Positions 1-9,279 of a stretch of 64,000 nt of DNA are shown here, one piece after another. The first letter of the stretch is position 1; the number at the start of each line of letters is the position of its first letter. This DNA is from Vallitalea maricola (GTDB lineage: Bacteria; Bacillota; Clostridia; Lachnospirales; Vallitaleaceae): the NCBI RefSeq assembly GCF_036985595.1, contig NZ_BTPU01000020.1, positions 1 to 64,000 on the forward strand, in the 5' to 3' direction. Below the pieces are notes generated by a model. The model saw only the letters and a list, made by a program, of their open reading frames with translations, was not told the origin of the DNA and did no database searches. A program made the position numbers and the translations under genes.

Positions 1-313
1 AACATATACATATACTATTTTCAAAATCCACGTCCGAACAAAACATTTTTTCGACCCACTTCCACTAAAATTCAATTCTTCAAAAGCTTTTATTGTTGAA
101 GCGATTAATTAAATGGTATATAATTAATAAAAGTAGAACTGAAAATATGATTGAAACATATAAGTGATTAATAATTATTCGAATTGAGAAATAGAATATA
201 ATTATAGTAATTTTCATTCATATTTTAGATACTACATGGTATAATTACTCTAGGCTATATGAAGGTTTACTATTGTTGCATTGGTGTTAAGTAAGAGATA
301 TAAGGTGATATTA

Positions 314-1069
314 TTGAGGATTGGTTTTTTTGATTCAGGGATAGGTGGAATAACAGTTTTAAATGAAGCCCTTAAAATGCTACCAAATGAAGAATATATA
401 TATTATGCGGATTCAATTAATGCTCCTTATGGGATTAAGCCAAAGGAAGTAGTTAAGAAATACATATATAATGTGGTTGAATTTCTTATATCTGAGGATA
501 TTGATGTTTTAGTTATTGCGTGTAATACAGCTACTAGTATAGCGGTCAAGGAATTAAGGAAAATCTATGATATTCCTATAATTGGAATGGAACCTGCTGT
601 AAAATATGCTGTAGAACGTGATAAAGATATGAGAATTCTCGTAACAGCAACTGATTTGACTCTAAAGGAAGAGAAATATCAGAAGCTGGTGGAGAGAGTT
701 GATAATGAGTCGAGGGTTGATTCGTTAGCACTTCCAAAACTAGTTGAATATGCTGAGGATTTCATATTTGAAAAAGAAGAAGTTGTACCTTATCTAAGAA
801 AACAGTTAGAGCCGTTTGATTGGAGTAAGTATGGTTCTGTTGTACTTGGTTGTACACATTTTCCATTTTATAAAAGTTATTTTAGGGAGATTTTACCGGG
901 ACATGTGAAAATATTGGATGGCAATGTAGGTACTATCAGGCACCTAAAAGATATCTTAGATAAAAATAATAACTCTTATGGTAGCGGGGATAAAAAAATG
1001 ACATTCTATTATTCAGGTATAAAAGATGAGGATAACAGTATTTTGAAGAAATATCTTAACAAACTATAG
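314..1069 (+). CDS. murI: glutamate racemase
   Basis: Cytoplasmic cofactor-independent racemase that makes D-glutamate for peptidoglycan. The N-terminus carries DSGIGG, and the two catalytic cysteines sit in ACNTAT (C70) and GCTHFP (C180), as in the Asp/Glu racemase family. At 251 residues it is near the usual size of about 260. The frame is open from a TTG at 281, but I chose the TTG at 314 because AAGGTG lies just upstream and the product then starts directly at the conserved RIGFFDSG strand. A TATAAT-like element at 240-245 could be its -10 box. The signal peptidase gene follows 47 bp downstream, so co-transcription is possible. Function is confident; the exact start is less so. Confidence 0.93.
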   Translation: MRIGFFDSGIGGITVLNEALKMLPNEEYIYYADSINAPYGIKPKEVVKKYIYNVVEFLISEDIDVLVIACNTATSIAVKELRKIYDIPIIGMEPAVKYAVERDKDMRILVTATDLTLKEEKYQKLVERVDNESRVDSLALPKLVEYAEDFIFEKEEVVPYLRKQLEPFDWSKYGSVVLGCTHFPFYKSYFREILPGHVKILDGNVGTIRHLKDILDKNNNSYGSGDKKMTFYYSGIKDEDNSILKKYLNKL

Positions 1070-1116
1070 AGTTATAGTTACAGTAATTTATTAAGATAAA
1101 GATTGGAGTAGAATAA

Positions 1117-1707
1117 ATGGGTAAAAAAATTTTAAAAGAAGTAAAAGATATTATTATATTTGCAGTTATAGTTATTGTTAGTGTAGTAGTCATTCAGAGT
1201 TACGCATTGGCATCAACTAAGGTTCAACAACATTCTATGGAAACTACTTTAATGGAAAATGATTTTTTATTTGCTGAGAAGATATCATATATTTTTACAG
1301 ATCCAGAAGTGGGAGATATCATAGTATTCTTGCAAGAGAGACCCGAAGGTTTTTGGGGGAATCCAATAGGTATCTGTATTGAAGACACTTTAGGAAAATT
1401 TAAAAGGGATGATCCTAGGATGAGATATGTAAAAAGAGTAATAGGTTTATCAGGAGATAAAGTTGACATAAGAGATGGTAAAGTATTTGTTAATGGGGAG
1501 CAATTAGAGGAATCCTATACAAAAGGTATGACAGATGCTAGGAACATTGAATTTCCTTTAGTAGTTCCAGAAGGACAATTATTTGTTCTTGGTGATAACC
1601 GAGAATATAGTTGTGACAGTAGAAATTTTGGATGTATAGATAAAGATAATATAGAAGGTAAAGTAGTTTTTAGACTATGGCCTCTTAATAAGATGAGAGC
1701 ATTTTAA
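1117..1707 (+). CDS. lepB: signal peptidase I (type I leader peptidase, S26)
   Basis: Membrane-bound Ser/Lys protease that removes signal peptides from exported proteins. A single N-terminal membrane segment (about residues 9-31) is followed by the S26 boxes: catalytic Ser40 in HSMETTL, the lysine box RYVKRVIGLSGD with Lys106, and GDNREYSCDSRNFG near the C-terminus. The Ser box has Glu-Thr-Thr where Pro-Thr is common, a mild variation. Length (196 residues) fits Gram-positive SipS-type enzymes. The ATG follows a GGAG-like site. The 3' end overlaps the decayed end of the convergent ABC ATPase gene. Confidence 0.93.
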   Translation: MGKKILKEVKDIIIFAVIVIVSVVVIQSYALASTKVQQHSMETTLMENDFLFAEKISYIFTDPEVGDIIVFLQERPEGFWGNPIGICIEDTLGKFKRDDPRMRYVKRVIGLSGDKVDIRDGKVFVNGEQLEESYTKGMTDARNIEFPLVVPEGQLFVLGDNREYSCDSRNFGCIDKDNIEGKVVFRLWPLNKMRAF

Positions 1708-2352
1708 GAATAACAGTTTTATTAGTAACTTTTTAATAAATATAGCTTCTGCTATATCATGTGTTACTAATAAAGCTGTTTTATTTTCTTTTTTTATTAT
1801 AGTACCTATTTCATCTCCAGCAGATAGCCTTGTCTGGTAATCAAGTGCTGCAAAAGGTTCGTCTAATAATAATATTTCAGGCTTTAATGCTAGAGTCCTG
1901 ATAAGAGCTGCTCTTTGTCTCATCCCCCCTGAAAGTTGCGATGGTTTATAATTTTTGAAATTATGTAAACCATATTGTTTGAGTAAATTATCTATATATT
2001 CAAGATTCTCAGTAGTCAGTTTATTATTTATTTCTAAGCCAAGCAATACATTTCTATACACTGTTCTCCATTCAAAAAGGTGATCTTTTTGCAGCATATA
2101 TCCAATGTAATGAGAATCATTATTTATCAAAGACTTATCAAGGACAACTTCTCCAATTGAAGGCTGTATCAGGCTAGATATAACTGATAATAGAGTGGAT
2201 TTGCCACAACCACTTGGACCTACAATACTGATAAATTCTCCTTTATTAATCATAAGGTTAATGTTTTCTAGAGTCTTTGTTTCGCCTTTTGGGGTGTGAT
2301 ACGTATATGATAGATTTTGAATCTTAACTAAAGGAGACATATGGACCTCCAA
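1675..2352 (-). pseudogene. ABC transporter ATP-binding protein, C-terminally truncated (SsuB/TauB type)
   Basis: Nitrate/sulfonate/taurine-class ABC ATPase that would energise a membrane permease. Walker A (GPSGCGKST), Q-loop region (YMLQKDHLFEWRTV), signature (LSGGMRQRAAL), Walker B (LLLDEPFAALD) and H-loop (LVTHD) are all present and in order. Homology stops just after the H-loop (THDIAEAI). The last ~20 residues are low-complexity and come from an inverted copy of the gene's own sequence and from the opposite strand of lepB. Family members usually run to about 250 residues or more, so some 30-40 residues are missing. No permease gene is beside it. I call it a degraded gene, although the nucleotide-binding core is intact. 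Confidence 0.75.
1712..1780. repeat. 18-bp quasi-palindrome at the decayed end of the ABC ATPase gene
   Basis: AACAGTTTTATTAGTAAC (1712-1729) and GTTACTAATAAAGCTGTT (1763-1780) are inverted copies matching at 17 of 18 positions. Between them lies a smaller hairpin (TATAGC-TTCT-GCTATA, 1741-1756). The right arm encodes the conserved strand before the H-loop of the ATPase; the left arm replaces what should be downstream coding sequence. It could act as a terminator between convergent genes, but its position suggests it arose by template switching. Confidence 0.6.
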
Positions 2353-2469
2353 CTTATTTTAGATATACTATATTGTATTAGAATATATATTGTTTTGTGT
2401 TAGATATAAGGTTAAAGTAGAGAAAAAATACTATTATAGGTAGAAGTATTTTTGGTAATGTGATATCAT

Positions 2470-2492
2470 ATATAGTAGTTAAACTATTATAT
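2470..2492. promoter_or_regulatory. operator-like dyad upstream of the MFS gene
   Basis: ATATAGTAGTT and AACTATTATAT form an 11-bp inverted repeat with one mismatch and a 1-base centre, about 20 bases before the MFS start codon. An IclR-type regulator is encoded two genes along, so autoregulation through this site is plausible. No binding data are available. Confidence 0.4.
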
Positions 2493-2512
2493 ATAAAAGC
2501 AAAGGTGGATAT

Positions 2513-3742
2513 ATGAAAAAAATTACGCTGGATATCAAGCAGAAGAATGTCTTTTTAATATGTATTGCATTACGAAATATCTTTGAAGCGATAGCTATGC
2601 CAGGGAATCTCGTATTAACAAGTTTTATGATTTTTCTAGGGCTGGCGGATTATGAGATGGGATATATTCTTGGCTTCATAGCTTTAACCAATATATTTCA
2701 GTTGTTTTCACCATTGATATATGAAAAGTTTGGAAGTCCTAAGAAGATGGTATTAGTTACAAGAACACTAAGATTCGTTATATTTTATTTGATAATGTTA
2801 TTACCTTTTTTAGAGAATTCACGGTTTATCATTCTATTATTTATTATATTTACATCAGTGTCTTTTACATCTTTGATGGGAGGAACTTTTTTAGCATGGA
2901 ATGATAGAATAATACCAATGGACAGGAAAGGAAGATATTACTCTACACGTAATTTGATAGGAAATGGTGTTGGAATAGTTATCCCATTATGTGTTGGTAA
3001 GATTCTTGATAATTATGTACATAGTACAAGGTTATTTATGATAATATTCATTGTAAGTATCATATTTGCTATTGGAGAAATACTCATTATTACTAAATTG
3101 GAAGATTATCCATTAGTAACTAAGGGTAAACTATCTCTGAAACAAACATTGACCTTGCCGTTAAAAGACACTAAGTACAGACAATTTATTATATTCTCGT
3201 TATTATGGATGTTCGCATGGAATTTTGGTAGACCATTTTTTAACATATATGCAATAAAATATGTGAAGCTTTCCTATGGTTTCATTGCTTTTGCATCTAG
3301 CTTTACTGCTATAATAAAATTGTTACTTGCAAAAGTTTGGGGAGCAGGTGTTGACCGTTATGGTTTTAAGAAGATTCTTAAGTATACTGGGTTATGTTTT
3401 ATGGCAACACATTTCTTATGGTTTTTTATTTCTTTAGATTGTCATATAATTTACTTTTTATTTTTCTTATTAAATGGTATATTTATGATAGGATTTAATA
3501 TAGCTAAGTTCAACGTCAACTTAAAATTAACTGACCATGAGCACAGACTTTCATATATGGCAGTTAATGCAGCTATAACAGCAGTATTTTCTTTTTTAAG
3601 TACTAACATAAGTACAATAATCATTAGAGTGATTGATCCATCATGGAAAATATTTTCTTTAGATATTTTTCAATTACTATTCGGTATAGCAGGTATATTA
3701 TATTTGATTGCTCTGATTTACATAAACAAGAAAGATATATAA
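2513..3742 (+). CDS. major facilitator superfamily transporter
   Basis: A 409-residue polytopic membrane protein with about twelve hydrophobic segments spread evenly, consistent with an MFS secondary transporter. A charged loop with RKGRYYSTRN near residue 143 fits the conserved cytoplasmic loop region. The ATG is preceded by AAAGGTGG at good spacing. The IclR-family gene begins 24 bp downstream on the same strand, so the pair is probably one operon and the regulator may respond to the transported compound. Substrate cannot be read from sequence. Base composition matches its neighbours. Confidence 0.8.
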   Translation: MKKITLDIKQKNVFLICIALRNIFEAIAMPGNLVLTSFMIFLGLADYEMGYILGFIALTNIFQLFSPLIYEKFGSPKKMVLVTRTLRFVIFYLIMLLPFLENSRFIILLFIIFTSVSFTSLMGGTFLAWNDRIIPMDRKGRYYSTRNLIGNGVGIVIPLCVGKILDNYVHSTRLFMIIFIVSIIFAIGEILIITKLEDYPLVTKGKLSLKQTLTLPLKDTKYRQFIIFSLLWMFAWNFGRPFFNIYAIKYVKLSYGFIAFASSFTAIIKLLLAKVWGAGVDRYGFKKILKYTGLCFMATHFLWFFISLDCHIIYFLFFLLNGIFMIGFNIAKFNVNLKLTDHEHRLSYMAVNAAITAVFSFLSTNISTIIIRVIDPSWKIFSLDIFQLLFGIAGILYLIALIYINKKDI

Positions 3743-3766
3743 TACATAGAAAGGTACGGTGATAAA

Positions 3767-4498
3767 ATGTCCTTAACACCAGCCCCAGCTTTAGAAAAAG
3801 GGCTAAAAATATTAGAAATAATAGCAAGAGAAGAACAAGTAAGTTTTAATCAGCTTCAATCCATGACAGGTTATAATGTTAGTAGTTTGAATCGTTATCT
3901 ACATACATTACGTTATCTTGACTATATACAGAAAAACTTGAACAACAAATATATAATAGGATTAAAATTTTTTAGTTTGGCAGAGAAGAGTAACAGATGG
4001 CATTTCCTTAAGGAAGTAGCTAAGAAATATTTAGTGGATTTAAGTAACAGGTACGGTATCAGTTTACTGCTTATAGGATATTCTAACGACCAATTCATTG
4101 TTTTAACAAAGCAAGCTCACAAGGATAATATTACAATGATGAGTGTTGATACTTGCCGTTATTATGAAGAATCTATCACATGGGCTTTACCATATATTGT
4201 TCATCTTGAAGAAGAAGAGCAAAAACGGATTGAAGAAACATATGTAAACAATAATAATAATATATTAGATGATGTGAACCAATTAAAATCACATTTTTTA
4301 GAAAATGGATATGTTCTAGATAATGGATTCGTAAATAAGAATATACTACGTATAGGAGTACCATTATATGCTGGCGAATCCAAACCTATTGCTGTGTTGG
4401 GAGCAGGAACCTTCAAACAGCACTTGGAAGATAATGTAGATGATGTGATTGAAGCTATGAAGGATACAAGTACTAAGATAAGCGAGTTGGTCTTTTAA
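3767..4498 (+). CDS. IclR-family transcriptional regulator
   Basis: DNA-binding regulator of 243 residues. The N-terminal winged helix starts with ALEKGLKILEIIAREEQVSF and a recognition segment around NVSSLNRYLHTLRYLDYI, followed by an IclR-type ligand-binding domain (about residues 75-243). This family usually controls small-molecule uptake or catabolism genes. Here it is 24 bp behind an MFS transporter and probably regulates it, perhaps through the dyad at 2470-2492. A hairpin at 4535-4555 ends the unit. The effector is unknown. Confidence 0.85.
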   Translation: MSLTPAPALEKGLKILEIIAREEQVSFNQLQSMTGYNVSSLNRYLHTLRYLDYIQKNLNNKYIIGLKFFSLAEKSNRWHFLKEVAKKYLVDLSNRYGISLLLIGYSNDQFIVLTKQAHKDNITMMSVDTCRYYEESITWALPYIVHLEEEEQKRIEETYVNNNNNILDDVNQLKSHFLENGYVLDNGFVNKNILRIGVPLYAGESKPIAVLGAGTFKQHLEDNVDDVIEAMKDTSTKISELVF

Positions 4499-4534
4499 AT
4501 ACAATAATATTTATTTTACATTAGTCAAATGTAA

Positions 4535-4555
4535 ACCACCCGTTATACGGGTGGT
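4535..4555. terminator. bidirectional hairpin terminator
   Basis: ACCACCCGT-TAT-ACGGGTGGT is a perfect 9-bp stem between the convergent IclR gene and the 3' end of the substrate-binding protein gene. The T-rich tract is better on the minus-strand side (GGTGGTTTACATTT). Confidence 0.7.
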
Positions 4556-4560
4556 CATGA

Positions 4561-5364
4561 TTATTCAATATTCTTAATTGCCTCTTCAGCAAACTCTGTT
4601 GTAACAATTTTATCATATTCTACTCTTTTATCTAATTCACCAGCTGAATCAAGAATGTTTTGAAGTAGGTCAAGACCTGCTTTTTCAAAATATGGGTCTT
4701 TTCTCCAAGTATCTTGGTCTTTATATCTTTGCACAATCTGAATAAGTAATTCCATATCAGTATCTTTGAATTGTGGCTTAATAACTTCAGCAATTTCTTC
4801 AGGTGTATGTTCATCAACCCAAAGTTGACTCTTATAGATAGCATTGGTAAACTGTTGTATAGTTTCTGGATTGGCTTTTATATAACTTTTTTCAGCCATG
4901 TACCCAGTATAAGGAACTAAACCGCTTTCAATACCTAAAGATGCAACTACATGACCTCTGCCTTCGTTTTCGATTTTTGAAGCAGATGGCTCAAATTCTG
5001 CTGTATAATCTCCTGTACCGCCAATAAATGAACCAGCTGTAGCGGTAAAATCAATATTGGTAATGATCTCTACATCTTCAAATGGTTTGATATTGTTCTT
5101 TTTTAGGATGTATTCTAGAACCATCTGAGGCATTCCACCTGGACGACCGCCAATTATTGTTTTGCCTTTCAAAGCTTCCATATTGAATTTTTCATCAGTT
5201 CTTCCAATTAAAAAGTTTCCAGCTCGCTGGGTAAGTTGTGCGAAGTTGATTACATAGTCCTCTTTGCCTTCATTAAAAACGTATATAGATGCCTCTGGTC
5301 CCATGAAAGCTATGTCTGCGTTATTAGATATTAGAGCTGTCATTGATTTATCTGCGCCCCATCC
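4561..5364 (-). pseudogene. ABC substrate-binding lipoprotein, C-terminal part (gene interrupted by mobile element)
   Basis: C-terminal ~267 residues of an NMT1/THI5-like periplasmic-binding-type protein, reading from GWGADKSMTALISNNADIAF through GKTIIGGRPGGMPQMVLEY to the stop at 4561. As it stands there is no start with a ribosome site; upstream codons belong to the inserted element. The missing N-terminus, with its lipoprotein signal, lies about 3.9 kb away at 9282-9496 on the same strand. Both pieces meet at an 8-bp core (GGATGGGG on this strand) in the same reading phase. Joined there, they give a continuous protein of about 333 residues, the normal length for this family. Excision of the element would therefore restore the gene. 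Ligand unknown; related proteins bind thiamine precursors, sulfonates or riboflavin. Confidence 0.88.
5357..5364. repeat. left attachment-site core
   Basis: CCCCATCC, identical to 9291-9298. To its left is the coding sequence for the binding-protein C-terminal part; to its right is element sequence starting AGAGGAGTAGTTAGC. Confidence 0.75.
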
Positions 5365-5481
5365 AGAGGAGTAGTTAGCTCAAAATTTCTTTAATAAACA
5401 TTTCTGAGTACGGTGCATTTCTTCTTTTACTGGAATTGTGTACTGCATACTTTCACAGAATGTAATTACATTAGTGGAATT

Positions 5482-7257
5482 TTATTTTACTTTAAATTTG
5501 TCTGTTTTTTCTTTTAAAGTATATGCAACGTTTTTTTGCTCTTCAATACTAGCACCAATCTCTTCAAATGAACTAGCTTGTTCTTCAATGACACTGTCAA
5601 TCTGTTGAACGGAGCTTGCATCCTCTTGAATTGATGATGACATCTGATCCATTGCTTTTGTCATTTCTTCAGCTACTAAGGTTTGCTGATTAGATGATTC
5701 TGATATCATTTCAATCTTATCATTTATATTTTTGATTGAGCTTAGTATATTCTTAAAATGATCATGAATGACATTAGATTTTTCAACGCTGACGTCAACT
5801 AATTCCTGTCCTTGAGAAATAGCTGAACTAGCATTATCAGCCTTTATTTGTATTTCACCTATCAATTTACTTATACTTAATGCTGATTCTTTACTTTCTT
5901 CTGCTAGGTTTCTAACTTCATCGGCAACTACAGCGAACCCTTTACCATGTTCACCAGCTCTTGCTGCTTCTATAGCTGCATTTAATGCAAGTAGGTTAGT
6001 CTGCTCGGAAATATTGGTAATTATAGTTACAATTTCACCTATTTTGTCAGATGATGCCTTTAAGGTAACAATAGCTTCGTATACTTGATCTGTTGATATT
6101 TTTACTTTATTGTTTGCATTAACTACTTGTTGAATATTATCGGCACCTTGATTAGTATATTCTAGAGCAGAATTACTATCTTCAAAAGCATTTTTGACTT
6201 CTTGTGAAACCATATCAGCAGTACTTGCTAATTCCTCAATGCTTGCTGTTGCTTCTTCAATTACACTAGCATTATTCTGAGAACTATCAGATAAACTAGC
6301 TATGCCATTAGATATCTCTTCCATTCCTTGGTTGGAATGATCCATTCCTAATGAAATCTCATTAGATGATACTGCTAAATTATCCGCATTAAGCTTTACT
6401 TGTGAGATAATGTCATGTATGTTGTCAACAAATAAATTGAAGTATTTTGCTAGTTCTCCCAATTCATCCTTAGTAGATATATTAAGTCTCTTGGTCAAGT
6501 CTCCTTCACCTTCTGATATATCCTTTAACATGTTTATAGATTTTCTAATAGGTTTTCTAATTCCTCTTGATATAAGGATACCTAGAATGATTGCTACTAC
6601 AACTCCTAAAGTAATTGCCCCAAGCACTATCAACTTAGCAGTAGTGTATGTCTCTATCCCTTTATCATTAGCTTTATTAGCCACTTCCATGTTAAGGGCA
6701 ATAATCTCATCAAGCATACTATTAATTTTTAAGAATAATTCTCTATTATTTAATGAGATTTGTTGTGATCGATTGTCTATTTTTACTATTTTATCATCAG
6801 TAACTGATAAACCTGATGTAATAAGCTTATCTTTTTGTTTAGATAAGTCTATTATTTCTTGATTTAGTTCTATCCACTTATTCCATTCTGTTGTTAGTTC
6901 TCCCCAAATGATAGCTTCATCATCTGTTTGTGGGAGTGCTGAGTATACTTCCCATGCTTTGTCAGCCCTATCATAAGCACTTTCAATATAAGCATATTGA
7001 TCATTTATGAATTTGGTGTTATATAAGTCATTATTAATTAATGCACGTTCTCCCGCAATGATAGCTGTGTGAGCTTCATTAATGATTAGTAGAGATTCTA
7101 CACTAGGAAGACTTACGTCAGCAATCTCGTATTGATCATTCATTATAAGATCCATTGCACGATAACCAACAAATCCTACAATACCAGTAATTAAAGAAAC
7201 TAATAAGAATCCAGTTAAAATTTTTGTTGCAATTTTCAAATTCTTGAACCAATGCAT
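5482..7257 (-). CDS. methyl-accepting chemotaxis protein
   Basis: Inner-membrane chemoreceptor of 591 residues. Order: short cytoplasmic start, TM1 (about 10-33), an extracellular four-helix-bundle sensor (about 34-205), TM2 (about 208-230), a HAMP domain, then a long coiled-coil signalling domain. The hairpin tip NLLALNAAIEAARAGEHGKG and the following FAVVADEVRNLAEES are the hallmark CheA/CheW-binding region. A GGAGG site sits 7-8 bases before the ATG. It lies inside the serine-recombinase element, transcribed toward the left end, so it is cargo rather than part of a chemotaxis operon. Ligand is unknown; full length and intact. Confidence 0.93.
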   Translation of the reverse strand: MHWFKNLKIATKILTGFLLVSLITGIVGFVGYRAMDLIMNDQYEIADVSLPSVESLLIINEAHTAIIAGERALINNDLYNTKFINDQYAYIESAYDRADKAWEVYSALPQTDDEAIIWGELTTEWNKWIELNQEIIDLSKQKDKLITSGLSVTDDKIVKIDNRSQQISLNNRELFLKINSMLDEIIALNMEVANKANDKGIETYTTAKLIVLGAITLGVVVAIILGILISRGIRKPIRKSINMLKDISEGEGDLTKRLNISTKDELGELAKYFNLFVDNIHDIISQVKLNADNLAVSSNEISLGMDHSNQGMEEISNGIASLSDSSQNNASVIEEATASIEELASTADMVSQEVKNAFEDSNSALEYTNQGADNIQQVVNANNKVKISTDQVYEAIVTLKASSDKIGEIVTIITNISEQTNLLALNAAIEAARAGEHGKGFAVVADEVRNLAEESKESALSISKLIGEIQIKADNASSAISQGQELVDVSVEKSNVIHDHFKNILSSIKNINDKIEMISESSNQQTLVAEEMTKAMDQMSSSIQEDASSVQQIDSVIEEQASSFEEIGASIEEQKNVAYTLKEKTDKFKVK

Positions 7258-7449
7258 GTTACTACCTCCGTTAAAAAAATTCTAGTTATATAGATAACAT
7301 GCATTATATCATTTTATGTTATATTTTGTCAAAATTATCCATATGTATTTATGTAAAAATCTATATTATAGATTCTATTTGTACAATAATTTTTTCAATA
7401 AAATTAATAGGACATATTATAGAAGGCATATTAATAGATATATGTTAAT

Positions 7450-7605
7450 ATGGGAGAAATTCAAGTGGAAAATGATAATATAACTAAGATAAAATATGTT
7501 AATGGTATTAAGGTTATATGTAATTACAAGGGGGAAGACAAAGAAAAAGAACAAGTGGAGGATAGAGTATTCAATATATTAGTTGATATAGGCAGGAATG
7601 ATTAG
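7450..7605 (+). CDS. small ORF upstream of the serine recombinase
   Basis: A 51-residue frame (starts MGEIQVENDNITKIKYVNGI, ends LVDIGRND) 39 bp before the recombinase start and in the same direction. It begins with a short beta-like segment (KIKYVNGIKVICNYKG) and ends with a helix-like charged tail. Comparable short ORFs precede large serine recombinases in skin-like elements of clostridia, with the same VxGIxV-type strand. By position it could be a recombination directionality factor or accessory protein; that is inference. The ribosome site is weak (TTAATATG), which lowers confidence. Confidence 0.5.
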   Translation: MGEIQVENDNITKIKYVNGIKVICNYKGEDKEKEQVEDRVFNILVDIGRND

Positions 7606-7644
7606 AAAAAACAATTCAATGTATGTATGCAGGGGGTGTTACTT

Positions 7645-9279
7645 ATGTATCATAACATAAAGGGATTAAGGACTATAGCATTGTATAGGGTTAGTACTAA
7701 TAAGCAGGATGAAGCTATGCAGAGAAAGAGCTGTAGAGATTTTTGTGAAAATAATGGACTAAAAATAATAGATGAGTACACTGAAATTGATGTTTCAGGG
7801 TTTAAAACTCCTCTAAAAGATAGATATGAATTGATTAAGATTCTTATGCGAGCGGAAAAAAAAGAGTTTGATATATTATTAATCTATAATAATGATAGAT
7901 TAACCAGACGTTCAGACGAAGCACCTCACATTCTACAGGTTCTGTCTAATAATGAAATAAAAGTATTTGAAACTTCTACAGATGCTGAAATCAAGACGGA
8001 TTCCCACATGGACAAGTTAATGAATTTTTTTAATAGCTGGACTGCTGAGTTCGAAAGTATCAAGACTTCTATGAGAGTCAAATCCTCTTTTGCAGATAAA
8101 AATGAAGAAGGAAAATTTTTAGGAGGGTTGCCATTTGGATATAGATTAATTAATACTAATTATAAAAATAAAAAAGGCAAGTATATAAATAAGATGATTA
8201 TTGATGAGAATGAAGCAAATATAGTAAGAAAGATATTTGATTTATACATTAATAAAAATATGGGTACAGTAAGAATAGCTAATTACTTAAATGAAAACAG
8301 TTATTTAACTAGAAAAAAGAAAGAGGCATTAGACCATAATATTGATATAAAGGAAAATCAATATTTATGGAGAGCTTCAACTATAACAAGAATATTGAGA
8401 AATCCTGTATATATAGGTCAGAAAGCTTATAATAAAACTAAATCAACCAGAGATAAGGTAGTCAAGAACAAAAGAGAAGAATATAAGTTACAACCATATA
8501 ACGAAGAGCTTAGAATAATAAGCAACGAAGATTTTTATCAAGCAGGTTTTTTATTAGAAAGACGTAAAAAAAGAAAAAATGTTCATGTAAGTACGGCAAC
8601 AATAAGTGATAATGCACTTTGTAGTGGATTAATCTACTGTAGATGTGGAGCAAAGCTGAAAACAGGTTATTCAATAAGTAAGTATCATAGAAAAAAAGAT
8701 AATAAGGATATACAGTTGAAAATATATTATTATTTTTGCCCTAATTCTAAGGTTAACAAAGTAAAGCATAAGGATATTACAAATAAAAATATATTCAGTG
8801 TACTAAGATATGATTCTATCATTGATAAAATAATACTACATGAATTAAGAAATTTTAATAATAGGAGATATCAGCAAGTCTTAAATGAAAGAATCAACAG
8901 CAATATTCATATAAAACAAAATGAACTCAATAACTTAAGACTATTAAGAGGTAAGCTTGAAAAACTAATTGTAAAATATGAAATAGCTATAGATGAATGT
9001 TTTATAAATGGTGAAAAAGATAAAGTTGATATATATATTAATAATATCAATCGTAACAAGGCTAAACTTACAAAATTAGATATGGAAATAAAGAGATTAA
9101 CAGATTATAATTCTGATGGGGATAGAAAAATAAAAATGAATACGAGAAATGATGAGTTTAGCAGCTTAGGAGATAGATACAGCAATGCTTCCTTAAATGA
9201 GAAGAAAGCAATTCTAAGTAAAATAATTAATAAGATTGTAATTAGTGAAGATGAAATAATCATAGATTTTATGTACTGA
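7645..9279 (+). CDS. large serine recombinase (site-specific integrase)
   Basis: A 544-residue serine integrase. The resolvase/invertase catalytic domain has Ser17 in ALYRVSTNKQDE and the YNNDRLTRR motif. The recombinase domain follows (about 160-300), then a zinc ribbon (CSGLIYCRCGAKL and a later YYYFC) and a coiled-coil C-terminal region. AGGGGGTG just before the ATG at 7645 makes this a better start than the ATG at 7627. The stop codon is 12 bp from the right attachment core, the arrangement expected when an integrase lies at its element's end. It presumably catalyses integration and, with a partner factor, excision from the binding-protein gene. Intact. Confidence 0.93.
   Translation: MYHNIKGLRTIALYRVSTNKQDEAMQRKSCRDFCENNGLKIIDEYTEIDVSGFKTPLKDRYELIKILMRAEKKEFDILLIYNNDRLTRRSDEAPHILQVLSNNEIKVFETSTDAEIKTDSHMDKLMNFFNSWTAEFESIKTSMRVKSSFADKNEEGKFLGGLPFGYRLINTNYKNKKGKYINKMIIDENEANIVRKIFDLYINKNMGTVRIANYLNENSYLTRKKKEALDHNIDIKENQYLWRASTITRILRNPVYIGQKAYNKTKSTRDKVVKNKREEYKLQPYNEELRIISNEDFYQAGFLLERRKKRKNVHVSTATISDNALCSGLIYCRCGAKLKTGYSISKYHRKKDNKDIQLKIYYYFCPNSKVNKVKHKDITNKNIFSVLRYDSIIDKIILHELRNFNNRRYQQVLNERINSNIHIKQNELNNLRLLRGKLEKLIVKYEIAIDECFINGEKDKVDIYINNINRNKAKLTKLDMEIKRLTDYNSDGDRKIKMNTRNDEFSSLGDRYSNASLNEKKAILSKIINKIVISEDEIIIDFMY

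Noticed and set aside
1224..1469. Minus-strand frame inside the signal peptidase gene
   Set aside because: Antisense shadow of a clearly conserved gene.
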